The notes under the pieces: model-generated
What the model saw: the letters and a program-made list of their open reading frames with translations, nothing else
The model's database searches: none
What the model was told of the DNA's origin: nothing
Shown here: positions 33,899-41,206 of the stretch, one piece after another
Layout of the letters: the number at the start of each line of letters is the position of its first letter
How positions within the stretch are numbered: the first letter of the stretch is position 1
NCBI RefSeq assembly: GCF_026242045.1
Contig: NZ_JAPJDO010000009.1
Span: 162,654 to 226,653, forward strand
From: Mycobacterium pinniadriaticum
GTDB lineage: Bacteria > Actinomycetota > Actinomycetes > Mycobacteriales > Mycobacteriaceae
Length of the DNA: 64,000 nt
Direction: 5' to 3'
Position numbers and translations under genes: made by a program

Positions 33899-35197
33899 TC
33901 ACCCGACGGGGGCGCGGAACGTCGCTATCAATCCACCGCCGGAGCGCGCGGAGAACTCGACGCGGCCGCCCATGGACTCGACGATCTGCTGCACGATCCA
34001 CAGCCCGAGCCCGGCGGTGCCGCGCTGACCTCCGGCGCTGACGTACTTCGCGGTCAGTTCGCCGAGGTTCTCTGCGGGGATGCCCGGCCCGCGGTCGAGC
34101 ACCGCGATCACCAGGTCGTCACCGTCGTGGGTGCAGGTGACGTCGACCGCCTCACCCCTGCCGTGCCTGGAGGCGTTCTCCATCAGATTCGTCAGCACTC
34201 GGCGCAGCCCCTGGGCATTGACGAGCACGGCGCCGACGTCGCCACTCACTGCGAGCCGCAGCCGTGGTGGTGCCAGGCCTGCCGCGTCGGCGGTGGCGGC
34301 GATCAGGTCGGCGACGTCGATGCGGCGCACGCGTCCATCCGAAAAGGTGGGGCGACGGCTCAGCGCCACGTCGGACAATGCGTCGAGCATGTCACGGAGG
34401 TGGTGCACATGACGGTTCGCCAACTGCAGACTGGCCTCCCGGTCGGACTCCGACATCGGGCGGCCTGAGGACAGTGCCTCGGTCAGGGCTTCCAGTGAGG
34501 CGATCGGAGTGCGGAATTCGTGGACCAGCACCTGCAGCCCGTCCTGCTGCGATTCGTAGGACCGCAGTAACCGGGCCCTGAGGTCGCGCTCCTCCTCGGC
34601 GGCCGCGTGTTCTGCTTCCGCTTCCACCAGCGCGCGTAAGCGAGAACGGTGCTCGCGTTCAGCGAGGGCCGAGAGTCCCGCGGTGATGATCGCCACGAAC
34701 ACCAGGAACAGCGCCGACCAGCCGGCCTGCAGCGTCGGGGCGATGCCGACCGGTGTCCGCGGGGACAGCATCACCGCGGTCGGAACGAGTGCCGCGCCGA
34801 GAAGCGCGGCCACCACCAGCGTCTCGGTGAATGACAGCCGGGCCGCCGACGCGACGATGACCAGTGCGAGAACCGACACGACGGGGCTGTACACGCCGCC
34901 CGTCAGTCCGATGATCGCGAGGGTGAACACCGCGTCGAATACGGTGACCAACCACGAATAACGGGTGCGCCGCACCTCCAGCTGCGGATTGGCCAGCATG
35001 ACGGCCGCGTACACCATGGCCGCGGTCAGTACGGCGAAGGTGACCGGTGCGTGGTGGCGGGCCCAGGCGGGGCCGACGAGCAAGACGACACCGATGGACA
35101 CGACGACCGCGGTGCGCACCGCGACCACGATGCGGGCCAGGGCGTAGCCGTCGTCGGTTGCGGTCAAGCGATCGAGTGGTCTCACCCGGCTGACCAT
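33899..35197 (-). CDS. Membrane sensor histidine kinase
   Basis: 432 residues from ATG 35197. Six membrane helices fill residues 20-178, then a coiled linker. The H-box LVHEFRTPIASLEAL has the phospho-accepting His226; N-box NLMENASRHG and G-boxes DRGPGIPAENL and GTAGLGLWIVQQI complete the HATPase. There is no large extracellular domain, so the signal may be sensed in the membrane. It is divergent, with a 24-bp gap, from the LuxR-type regulator at 35222, its obvious partner. Confidence 0.93.
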   Translation of the reverse strand: MVSRVRPLDRLTATDDGYALARIVVAVRTAVVVSIGVVLLVGPAWARHHAPVTFAVLTAAMVYAAVMLANPQLEVRRTRYSWLVTVFDAVFTLAIIGLTGGVYSPVVSVLALVIVASAARLSFTETLVVAALLGAALVPTAVMLSPRTPVGIAPTLQAGWSALFLVFVAIITAGLSALAEREHRSRLRALVEAEAEHAAAEEERDLRARLLRSYESQQDGLQVLVHEFRTPIASLEALTEALSSGRPMSESDREASLQLANRHVHHLRDMLDALSDVALSRRPTFSDGRVRRIDVADLIAATADAAGLAPPRLRLAVSGDVGAVLVNAQGLRRVLTNLMENASRHGRGEAVDVTCTHDGDDLVIAVLDRGPGIPAENLGELTAKYVSAGGQRGTAGLGLWIVQQIVESMGGRVEFSARSGGGLIATFRAPVG

Positions 35198-35221
35198 AGG
35201 GTTGGCGTTAGCATCGCGGCA
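35198..35221. promoter_or_regulatory. 24-bp divergent start region of the two-component pair
   Basis: Only 24 bp separate the two start codons. There is no Shine-Dalgarno on either side; both mRNAs are probably leaderless, with promoters inside the opposing coding sequences. Shared occupancy would let each gene's transcription influence the other. Confidence 0.5.
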
Positions 35222-35908
35222 ATGAACGCCCACGTCTCCGGTTCGAAGATCGTCGTGGTCATCGTCGATGACCACGAACTGTTCGCCCAGGGCCTGGCCT
35301 TGTTGCTCACCCGCGAATGGGGTGAGCTGTTCACTGTCGGCGGCCAGACCACGTATGTCGAAGAGGCGGCCGACCTGGTCGGCAGCTGTGGTGCGGACAT
35401 CGCCATCATCGATCTGACCATGCCCCCGCTGGGCGGGGTGGCCGCGATCCGCCACGTCAAGGCCCGCCACCCCACGACCAGGATTCTGGCGCTCTCGGGT
35501 ACTGGCGACCTGGCCCTGGCCGAGGAAGCTCTGCGGGCCGGTGCCGACGGGTTCCTGCCGAAGACGGCACGGCCCGAGGCGCTGGCCGGCCCGCTGTGGA
35601 CGATCGCCGAGGGCCTTTGCGTGGTGGACCGCACGCTGCTCGACGCGCTGCTGAGCCGGACCCGCAGGCCGCCCTCGACACTGCTGGACAGCCTGTCCGA
35701 CCAGGACTTGCGGTTGTGGACGCTGTTGGCGACCGGGATCGAGACCACCGACATCGCCGCGCGAATGATGGTGTCGGAGCGGACCGCCAAGCGGATGATC
35801 GCCGCGCTCCTGCACAAGCTGGGTGTGACGAATCGGATCGCCGCGGCGGCCCTGGCCGGTCGCTACCGCTTGCTCGACGACCTCGCCGACGCCGACGGGC
35901 TCAGCTGA
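35222..35908 (+). CDS. NarL/LuxR-type response regulator
   Basis: 228 residues from ATG 35222. Receiver domain with acidic VDDHE, phospho-accepting Asp64 (IIDLTMPP), Thr/Ser switch in ALSGTG and Lys114 (FLPKTA). The C-terminal helix-turn-helix (about 160-220) reads LATGIETTDIAARMMVSERTAKR. It pairs with the divergent kinase and overlaps the convergent ferredoxin gene by 8 bp. Targets are unknown; the neighbouring P450 operon is a candidate. Confidence 0.93.
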   Translation: MNAHVSGSKIVVVIVDDHELFAQGLALLLTREWGELFTVGGQTTYVEEAADLVGSCGADIAIIDLTMPPLGGVAAIRHVKARHPTTRILALSGTGDLALAEEALRAGADGFLPKTARPEALAGPLWTIAEGLCVVDRTLLDALLSRTRRPPSTLLDSLSDQDLRLWTLLATGIETTDIAARMMVSERTAKRMIAALLHKLGVTNRIAAAALAGRYRLLDDLADADGLS

Positions 35909-36092
35909 CCTTGATCGCCAGCGCCGGGCACATCGCGGCGGCCCGCACCGCCCGATCGCGCTCGGACTCGGGCGGATCGGCGTCGAGGACCACCACCTGT
36001 TCGGCGCCGTCGGGAAGGTCGAAGAGCTCCGGGGCGGCCATCAGGCACTGCCCGTGACCTTCACACAAGTCGTAGTCGACTGTGATGTGCAT
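35901..36092 (-). CDS. Small P450-type ferredoxin with C-x2-H-x2-C cluster motif
   Basis: 63 residues from ATG 36092. The cluster motif is DLCEGHGQCLMAAPELF...CPALAI: Cys, His replacing the second Cys, Cys, then a terminal C-P. Such ferredoxins usually hold a [3Fe-4S] cluster or a labile [4Fe-4S] one and donate electrons to P450s. The likely client is the P450 at 32473-33747, from which it is now separated by the two-component genes. Confidence 0.92.
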   Translation of the reverse strand: MHITVDYDLCEGHGQCLMAAPELFDLPDGAEQVVVLDADPPESERDRAVRAAAMCPALAIKVS

Positions 36093-36347
36093 GGCGCCAG
36101 TATTGCCGCGGCGCTGTCCGGTAGGGCGGTCCGGGCGAGCCAGAAGTTGGCCTGGCCGGGCCAGGTGTGTTCGCGCCGAGACGGTACTTGTTGTACGCAT
36201 CTGCCGAGTAACGGTGCAAACAACTGCCGTGTCGGTGAAGCGCACGGGATTCAGCGAGTCCACAGCACGCTCGGAGCTGCATCAAGGTTTGGCCGGGCAC
36301 CGTCGATACAGCGCTGGGCGATTGTGACGTTGGTGAAGAAGGTTTCG
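36093..36347. other. Intergenic region between ferredoxin and PLP-barrel genes
   Basis: 255 bp between divergent genes. It contains a near-perfect palindrome CCTGGCC-G-GGCCAGG (36150-36164) and AAGAAGG just before ATG 36348. No small gene with a convincing start is visible. Confidence 0.4.
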
Positions 36348-37097
36348 ATGACTCTGTCTACCGGTTTTCGGTCATTGGTTCCCCGGCGGCGCTATGCGTG
36401 CGTCGAGAATCCGGAAGTCCGCCGCATGATCGGCTACCGGGATTCCTGCGCGCCGGCGGAGGTGTCGTTCCCGGCGGCTGCACTGCGCGACAGTCAGGTT
36501 GCGCGCTGGCTGCGCGAACAACGTCTGACGGTGGATGTGCGCACACTGGCGGAGTTGCACTCGGCGATCTCGGTCGGTATCCATCCGATGCGGATGACCG
36601 TGCATGCGGATCGGCTGGACGGTCGTGGGATCCGTCGGGTGCGAGCCGCCGGAGTGGGTCGGGTGGTGCTCAGCCGCCCCGAACAGATGACGTGGTTAGG
36701 GGTCGGCCGGGTACAGAATGTGTTGTTACGCATGACCGATACCGTGACGCCCGCCGCCGGTGGCGGATGTGATTTCGTCTTCGATTCCTCGGCGGCCGAC
36801 ACCGCGGCGGATGCCGTGGTCGATTGCCGGTCGACCGCTCTGATCGGTCTGGTCTGTGAGATCGGACCTGTTTTCGATGGACCGGCCGTGATCGGAAACA
36901 TGATCGCGCAGATGGATCACATCCGCCGCCGGCACAACGTCGTACTGACCAGGCTCACCCTCGGCGTGGGCGATGCCGGGGTGGCCGCCGGCAGTTCGAT
37001 CGTCCGACGTGATCTCGCCGAGGAGGTCAGTGAATCAGTCCACGACGCCTGTGCCGCGATGCGTTTCCCGTGTCCCGCGATCGTCATGGCGGCCTGA
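36348..37097 (+). CDS. LysA/alanine-racemase N-terminal-type PLP-barrel homologue, apparently without the PLP lysine
   Basis: 249 residues from ATG 36348 (AAGAAGG upstream; GTG codons a few triplets earlier are alternatives). YRDSCAPAEVSFPAAALRDSQVARWLREQRL and VDVRTLAELHSAISVGIHPMRMTVHAD align by eye with the start of the diaminopimelate decarboxylase barrel, but the A-[VA]-K-A segment that carries the PLP-binding Lys in LysA is replaced by a Lys-free stretch. The C-terminal beta-domain is also missing. It is likely a non-catalytic or regulatory relative; the function is unknown. Confidence 0.6.
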   Translation: MTLSTGFRSLVPRRRYACVENPEVRRMIGYRDSCAPAEVSFPAAALRDSQVARWLREQRLTVDVRTLAELHSAISVGIHPMRMTVHADRLDGRGIRRVRAAGVGRVVLSRPEQMTWLGVGRVQNVLLRMTDTVTPAAGGGCDFVFDSSAADTAADAVVDCRSTALIGLVCEIGPVFDGPAVIGNMIAQMDHIRRRHNVVLTRLTLGVGDAGVAAGSSIVRRDLAEEVSESVHDACAAMRFPCPAIVMAA

Positions 37098-37114
37098 GAG
37101 TGTGAAAAGCGTGA

Positions 37115-37972
37115 TCACCCGGCGGCGGTCAACCCCAACGGTGCCGCCAATTCGGTCAACGTCGGCAGCAGGGCGTCCGGGCCGCCGAGCACCTGGATCG
37201 TCACGTGATCGGCGCCGGCATCGAGGTGTTCACCCAGCCGCGCGGCGATCGCGTCGGCCGTGCCGTGCGCGATCACCGCGTCGATCAACCGGTCGCTGCC
37301 GGGCCGCTCGACGTCGGAGTCGGTGAAACCGAGCCTCTTCCAGTTGTTGACGTAGTTGCTCAAGCCCAGATAGAACCCAACGCTGTCCCGGCCGAGCTTC
37401 CTGGCTTCTTCGACATCAGTAGTGAGCACCACCTTGTGTTCGGGCGCCAAGAACACCGAAGCGCCCACCAGTTCGCGGGCCTGCCCGGTGTGTTCGGGTG
37501 TGGTCAGGTAGGGATGGGCGCCGGCGCTGCGCTGCGCTGCGAGCTGCAGCACCTTGGGCCCGAGCGCGGCGATCACCCGGCGGCTGGTCGGCACGTGCCG
37601 GTCGTCGAGCTCGTCGAGATAGCCCACCAAGGCGCCGTAGGGCTTGCGGTACTCCTGCGTGTGCTCGGGGTGGCCCACACCGACGCCGAGCAAAAACCGT
37701 CCGGGGTAGGCATTTTCGATCCGGTGGTAGGAGGCCGCGACCTCGTCGGCCGGAGCGTTCCAGATGTTGACGATCCCGGTGGCGACGGTGAGGTTCTCGG
37801 TGCGCTCGAGGATCGGTTCGACGAACGAGAGCTCGGCCTCCGGCGACGCCCCGACCCACACCGCGCCGTAGCCGAGTCGCTCGATCTCCGCGGACTGCTC
37901 CGGTGACACCGGCCCACCGGTCCACACTCCATAGCGGCCGAGTTCGGGTTTGAGCAGCGACGGATTGGTCAC
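37115..37972 (-). CDS. F420-type LLM oxidoreductase, paralogue 1
   Basis: 285 aa, luciferase-like TIM barrel of the group with N-terminal GRYGVWTGG and ERLGYGAVWVGASPEAEL; the substrate-pocket stretch ATGIVNIWNAPADEVAASYHRIENAYPGRFLLGVGVGHPEH is nearly shared with the next two genes. These enzymes normally use deazaflavin F420. It is the last of three tandem copies, 12 bp after paralogue 2. Its specific substrate is unknown. Confidence 0.88.
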   Translation of the reverse strand: MTNPSLLKPELGRYGVWTGGPVSPEQSAEIERLGYGAVWVGASPEAELSFVEPILERTENLTVATGIVNIWNAPADEVAASYHRIENAYPGRFLLGVGVGHPEHTQEYRKPYGALVGYLDELDDRHVPTSRRVIAALGPKVLQLAAQRSAGAHPYLTTPEHTGQARELVGASVFLAPEHKVVLTTDVEEARKLGRDSVGFYLGLSNYVNNWKRLGFTDSDVERPGSDRLIDAVIAHGTADAIAARLGEHLDAGADHVTIQVLGGPDALLPTLTELAAPLGLTAAG

Positions 37973-37984
37973 GAGTCCCCTTCG

Positions 37985-38827
37985 TTACGGTCGTTGAAGT
38001 CCCAGTGGGCCGGCCAGTGCGGCCAGCGCGTCCACCAGCCTGTCAGAAGAGGTCAGCACCTGGACGGGTACGTGGTCGGCCCCGGCGTCGAGGTGCTGGG
38101 TCAGCCGGGCCGCGATGGCCTCCGGTGTGCCGTAGGCGACGACGGCGTCGACCAACCGATCGCTGCCGGGCTTGGCCACGTCTTCGTCGGTGAAGCCCAA
38201 CCGTTTCCAGCTGTTGAGGTAGTTCTGCAGGTTGAGGTAGATGTCCAAGGCGTGTCTGCCGACCTCTCGTGCCGTGTCGGGGTCGGTGGTGAGAACGGCT
38301 TTGTGTTCGGGCGCCAGGAATGCCTCGGGCCCGATCAGGCGGCGCGCTTCGGCCGTGTGTTCCGGCGTGGTCAGGTACGGGTGGGCACCGGCACTGCGGG
38401 CCGCCGACAGTTTGAGTACCTGTGGTCCCAGTGCGGCGACCACCCGCCGGTTCTCCGGCACTCCGTACTCGTCGAGCTTGTCCAGATAGTCGCGCAGTGC
38501 GTCGATCGGCTTCTGGTACTCCTGGGTGGCTTCGGGATGACCCACCCCGATACCGAGCAGGAACCGGCCCGGGTAGGCCGCTTCGATCCGGTGGAACGAC
38601 TCGGCGACCGGACCGGCCGCCGCCGTCCAGATGTTGACGATGCCGGTGGCGACCTTCAGTGTCGTCGTGTTCGCCAAAATCGGCTCCACCCAATCCAGTT
38701 CGGCTGGCGGCGAGCCGCCCACCCAGACTGCACCGTAGCCCAGCGCCTCGATCTCCTTGGCTTGCTGCGGGGTGACCCCGCGGCCGAACGAGCCGAATCG
38801 GCCCAGATCTGGTTTGGCATCCGTCAT
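37985..38827 (-). CDS. F420-type LLM oxidoreductase, paralogue 2
   Basis: 280 aa. GRFGSFGRGVTPQQAKEIE and ATGIVNIWTAAAGPVAESFHRIEAAYPGRFLLGIGVGHPEATQEYQKP align with both neighbours throughout; the C-terminal GTPEAIAARLTQHLDAGADHVPVQVL is the shared end. Gaps of 17 bp upstream and 12 bp downstream make one transcript. Differences cluster in the mid-barrel loops, as expected if substrates differ. Confidence 0.88.
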   Translation of the reverse strand: MTDAKPDLGRFGSFGRGVTPQQAKEIEALGYGAVWVGGSPPAELDWVEPILANTTTLKVATGIVNIWTAAAGPVAESFHRIEAAYPGRFLLGIGVGHPEATQEYQKPIDALRDYLDKLDEYGVPENRRVVAALGPQVLKLSAARSAGAHPYLTTPEHTAEARRLIGPEAFLAPEHKAVLTTDPDTAREVGRHALDIYLNLQNYLNSWKRLGFTDEDVAKPGSDRLVDAVVAYGTPEAIAARLTQHLDAGADHVPVQVLTSSDRLVDALAALAGPLGLQRP

Positions 38828-38844
38828 CGGATTCTCCTTTCGGG

Positions 38845-39678
38845 TCAGCCCAGCCCGAGCGGGCCGGCGAGTTCAGCCAGGGTTCCGATGGCCTTGGCCG
38901 GCGCGGTCAGCACCTGGATCGCCACGTGGTCGGCACCGGCGTCGAGGTGTTCGGTGAGCCGCGAGGCGATGGTCTCCGGAGCGCCGGACACGACAAGGGC
39001 GTCGACAAGTCGATCGCTACCGGGGCGGGTGATGTCGGTGTCGGTGAAGCCCAGGCGCTTCCAGTTGTTGAGGTAGTTGCGCAGGCCGAGATACATCTCG
39101 AGGGCCTTGCGACCGACGGCGCGGGCTTTCTCGACGTCGGTGGTCGGCACGACCGGTACCACGGGCGCGAGGAAGGCGTCAGGCCCCATCAGGCGGCGAG
39201 CCGAGGCGGTGTGTTCGGGGGTGATGAGGGCCGGGTGGGCCCCGGCGCTGCGGTTCGCGGCCAGCTGCAGGACCTGCGGGCCGAGCGCGGCAAGCACCCG
39301 CCGTTGTTGGGGAACTGCGCGCTCGTCCAGCACGTCCAGGTAGGCGTTGAGGGCGGCCATCGGCTTGGTGAACTGCGCGTCGGCCTCGGGGTGGCCAACG
39401 CCGACGCCGAGCAGAAATCTTCCGGGGTGGGCGCTTTCGATGCGGTGGAACGAGGTGGCGACGGCCTCGGGTCGCGCGGTCCAGATGTTGACGATGCCGG
39501 TGGCCAGCGTCAGAGTGCTGGTCTGTTCGAGGCTGGGCTCCACCCAATCCAGCTCGGCGGGGGGCGAACCGGCGACCCACACGGCGCCGTAGCCGAGAGC
39601 TTCGATTGCCGCGGCCTGCTCCGGGGTCACCCCCTGGCCGAATGACGCGAACCTGCCGAGATCGGGCTTGGCGCTCAT
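38845..39678 (-). CDS. F420-type LLM oxidoreductase, paralogue 3
   Basis: 277 aa. Begins MSAKPDLGRFASFGQGVTPE and shares the ATGIVNIWTARPEAVATSFHRIESAHPGRFLLGVGVGHPEA block. It looks closer to paralogue 2 at the N-terminus. It starts 39 bp after the cNMP-domain histidine kinase on the same strand, so the three oxidoreductases may be expressed with the two-component genes. Confidence 0.88.
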   Translation of the reverse strand: MSAKPDLGRFASFGQGVTPEQAAAIEALGYGAVWVAGSPPAELDWVEPSLEQTSTLTLATGIVNIWTARPEAVATSFHRIESAHPGRFLLGVGVGHPEADAQFTKPMAALNAYLDVLDERAVPQQRRVLAALGPQVLQLAANRSAGAHPALITPEHTASARRLMGPDAFLAPVVPVVPTTDVEKARAVGRKALEMYLGLRNYLNNWKRLGFTDTDITRPGSDRLVDALVVSGAPETIASRLTEHLDAGADHVAIQVLTAPAKAIGTLAELAGPLGLG

Positions 39679-39717
39679 GGCCGCTACAACCCGGGGCGGG
39701 TCGTCGGCTATTCCTCG

Positions 39718-41202
39718 CTATTCCGCGGCGGCGGGAAGTTCGGTCGGTGTCGCCGCGAGCGGCGCCGGCGCCACCAGCGGTAACAGGATGGTGAAGCGGG
39801 TGTTGCCCGGTTCGGACTCGACCCGGATGTCGCCCTGGTGCTTTTCGACGATGATGCGGCGTGCGAGATCCAGGCCGAGGCCGTCGCCCTCGCCGAACGG
39901 CTTGGTGGTGAAGAACGCGGTGAAGATCCGATCGATGATTTCGTCGGGGATACCCGGCCCGTCGTCGGCGATCTCGACCCGGATCATGTCGTCGCCCTGG
40001 TGTGCGGTGCGGATGGTCAGCGTGCCCCGGCCACCCATCGCCTGAATGGCGTTGTTGATGATGACGTCCCACACTTCATTCAAACCACCTGGATAACAAG
40101 CGATTTCAGGGATCGTCTTATCCCAGTCCTTGACCAGCTTGATGGGTTTCTCGGGCCCGACCTTGTCGCCGAAGAGGGTCTTCAGGGTGCTGTGCAGCAG
40201 CTCGTGGACATTGGCGACCTGGTATTCGGCCCGGTCCATCTGGGAGTACTTCTTGGCACCGGCGAGCAGACCCGAGATGCGTTCGCTGGCGTCGGCGATC
40301 TCGTTCATCCGCAACTCGGTGTCGATGGTGTACTTCAGCCATCCGATGGCGCTCTGCAGGGTCGCCGAACAGTCGACCGATTCCACGGAGGCCTCGACCC
40401 GTTCCAGCCAGTCGACGTCCAGGCCGGCTTCGACGAAGGTGGGGGCGTAGTCCCAGGCGCTGGCGATGCCGTGGTCGTCCAGCCAGTCGCCGATTTGATC
40501 CTCGCGGTCGGAGGTCTCCAGCGCCGACAATTCCTGGGCCTTCGATTTGGCGACCATCTCGGCGACCTCGTCCTGAATGCTCACCAGCACCCGCAGCGCT
40601 TCGGGGGTGAACTTGCCGTCGGCCAGCATCGCCAGTTTGTGGCGCATCTTGCCCACACCCTCACGCAGATCGGCCACCGCCCGGGCGGTGGCCGCGGCGG
40701 GGTTGTTAAGCTGGTGGGTCAGCCCGGCGGTGATGGTGCCCAGCGCCAGCAGCTTCTGGCGCTGGCCGATGATCTGGCTCTGCCGCCGGCCGCCGACCAT
40801 GTGGCCTTCCAGCAGATGCACGGCCATCGGGAACTCCGTTTGCATGAACCGGGCGAAGGCGTCGGCGTCGAGTACGAAGAACCGGGACGGCTTGGTGACC
40901 CGCACCGACGCTTGGTAGAGCTGCTCCTCGTCGGGGATGTATGCCGACCAGGCTCCGCAATACACGCCGCGCTGCGAGGTTCGGTTGGTTTCCACGTCGA
41001 CCCCGCCGGAGCGTTTGGACATCACCAGCTCACCATCGAGCAGGACGTAGAAACAGGTGGCCGGCTCGCCCTCGATGACCACCGGGCCGGGCTCGAAGAC
41101 CGCGATGTGCCCGTTGTCGCACAGCGTCTGCAGCTGGTCCTCGGACAGCTTCTCGAACAGGAACAATGTCCTCAGTTCGCCGGGCAGGCAGGTTTCCCCC
41201 AT
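39718..41202 (-). CDS. Cytosolic histidine kinase with N-terminal cyclic-nucleotide-binding domain
   Basis: 494 residues, no membrane helices. Residues ~10-125 form a CRP-like cNMP-binding domain (FEPGPVVIEGEPATCFYVLLDGELVMSK). A linker leads to the H-box AGLTHQLNNPAAA with His163, a long helical region, then the HATPase with N-box VIINNAIQAM and G-boxes DDGPGIPDE and GEGDGLGLDLARRI. It starts 4 bp after the response-regulator/flavoprotein gene, its evident partner. Whether it binds cAMP, cGMP or another effector is not known. Confidence 0.9.
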   Translation of the reverse strand: MGETCLPGELRTLFLFEKLSEDQLQTLCDNGHIAVFEPGPVVIEGEPATCFYVLLDGELVMSKRSGGVDVETNRTSQRGVYCGAWSAYIPDEEQLYQASVRVTKPSRFFVLDADAFARFMQTEFPMAVHLLEGHMVGGRRQSQIIGQRQKLLALGTITAGLTHQLNNPAAATARAVADLREGVGKMRHKLAMLADGKFTPEALRVLVSIQDEVAEMVAKSKAQELSALETSDREDQIGDWLDDHGIASAWDYAPTFVEAGLDVDWLERVEASVESVDCSATLQSAIGWLKYTIDTELRMNEIADASERISGLLAGAKKYSQMDRAEYQVANVHELLHSTLKTLFGDKVGPEKPIKLVKDWDKTIPEIACYPGGLNEVWDVIINNAIQAMGGRGTLTIRTAHQGDDMIRVEIADDGPGIPDEIIDRIFTAFFTTKPFGEGDGLGLDLARRIIVEKHQGDIRVESEPGNTRFTILLPLVAPAPLAATPTELPAAAE

Positions 41203-41206
41203 GTCA

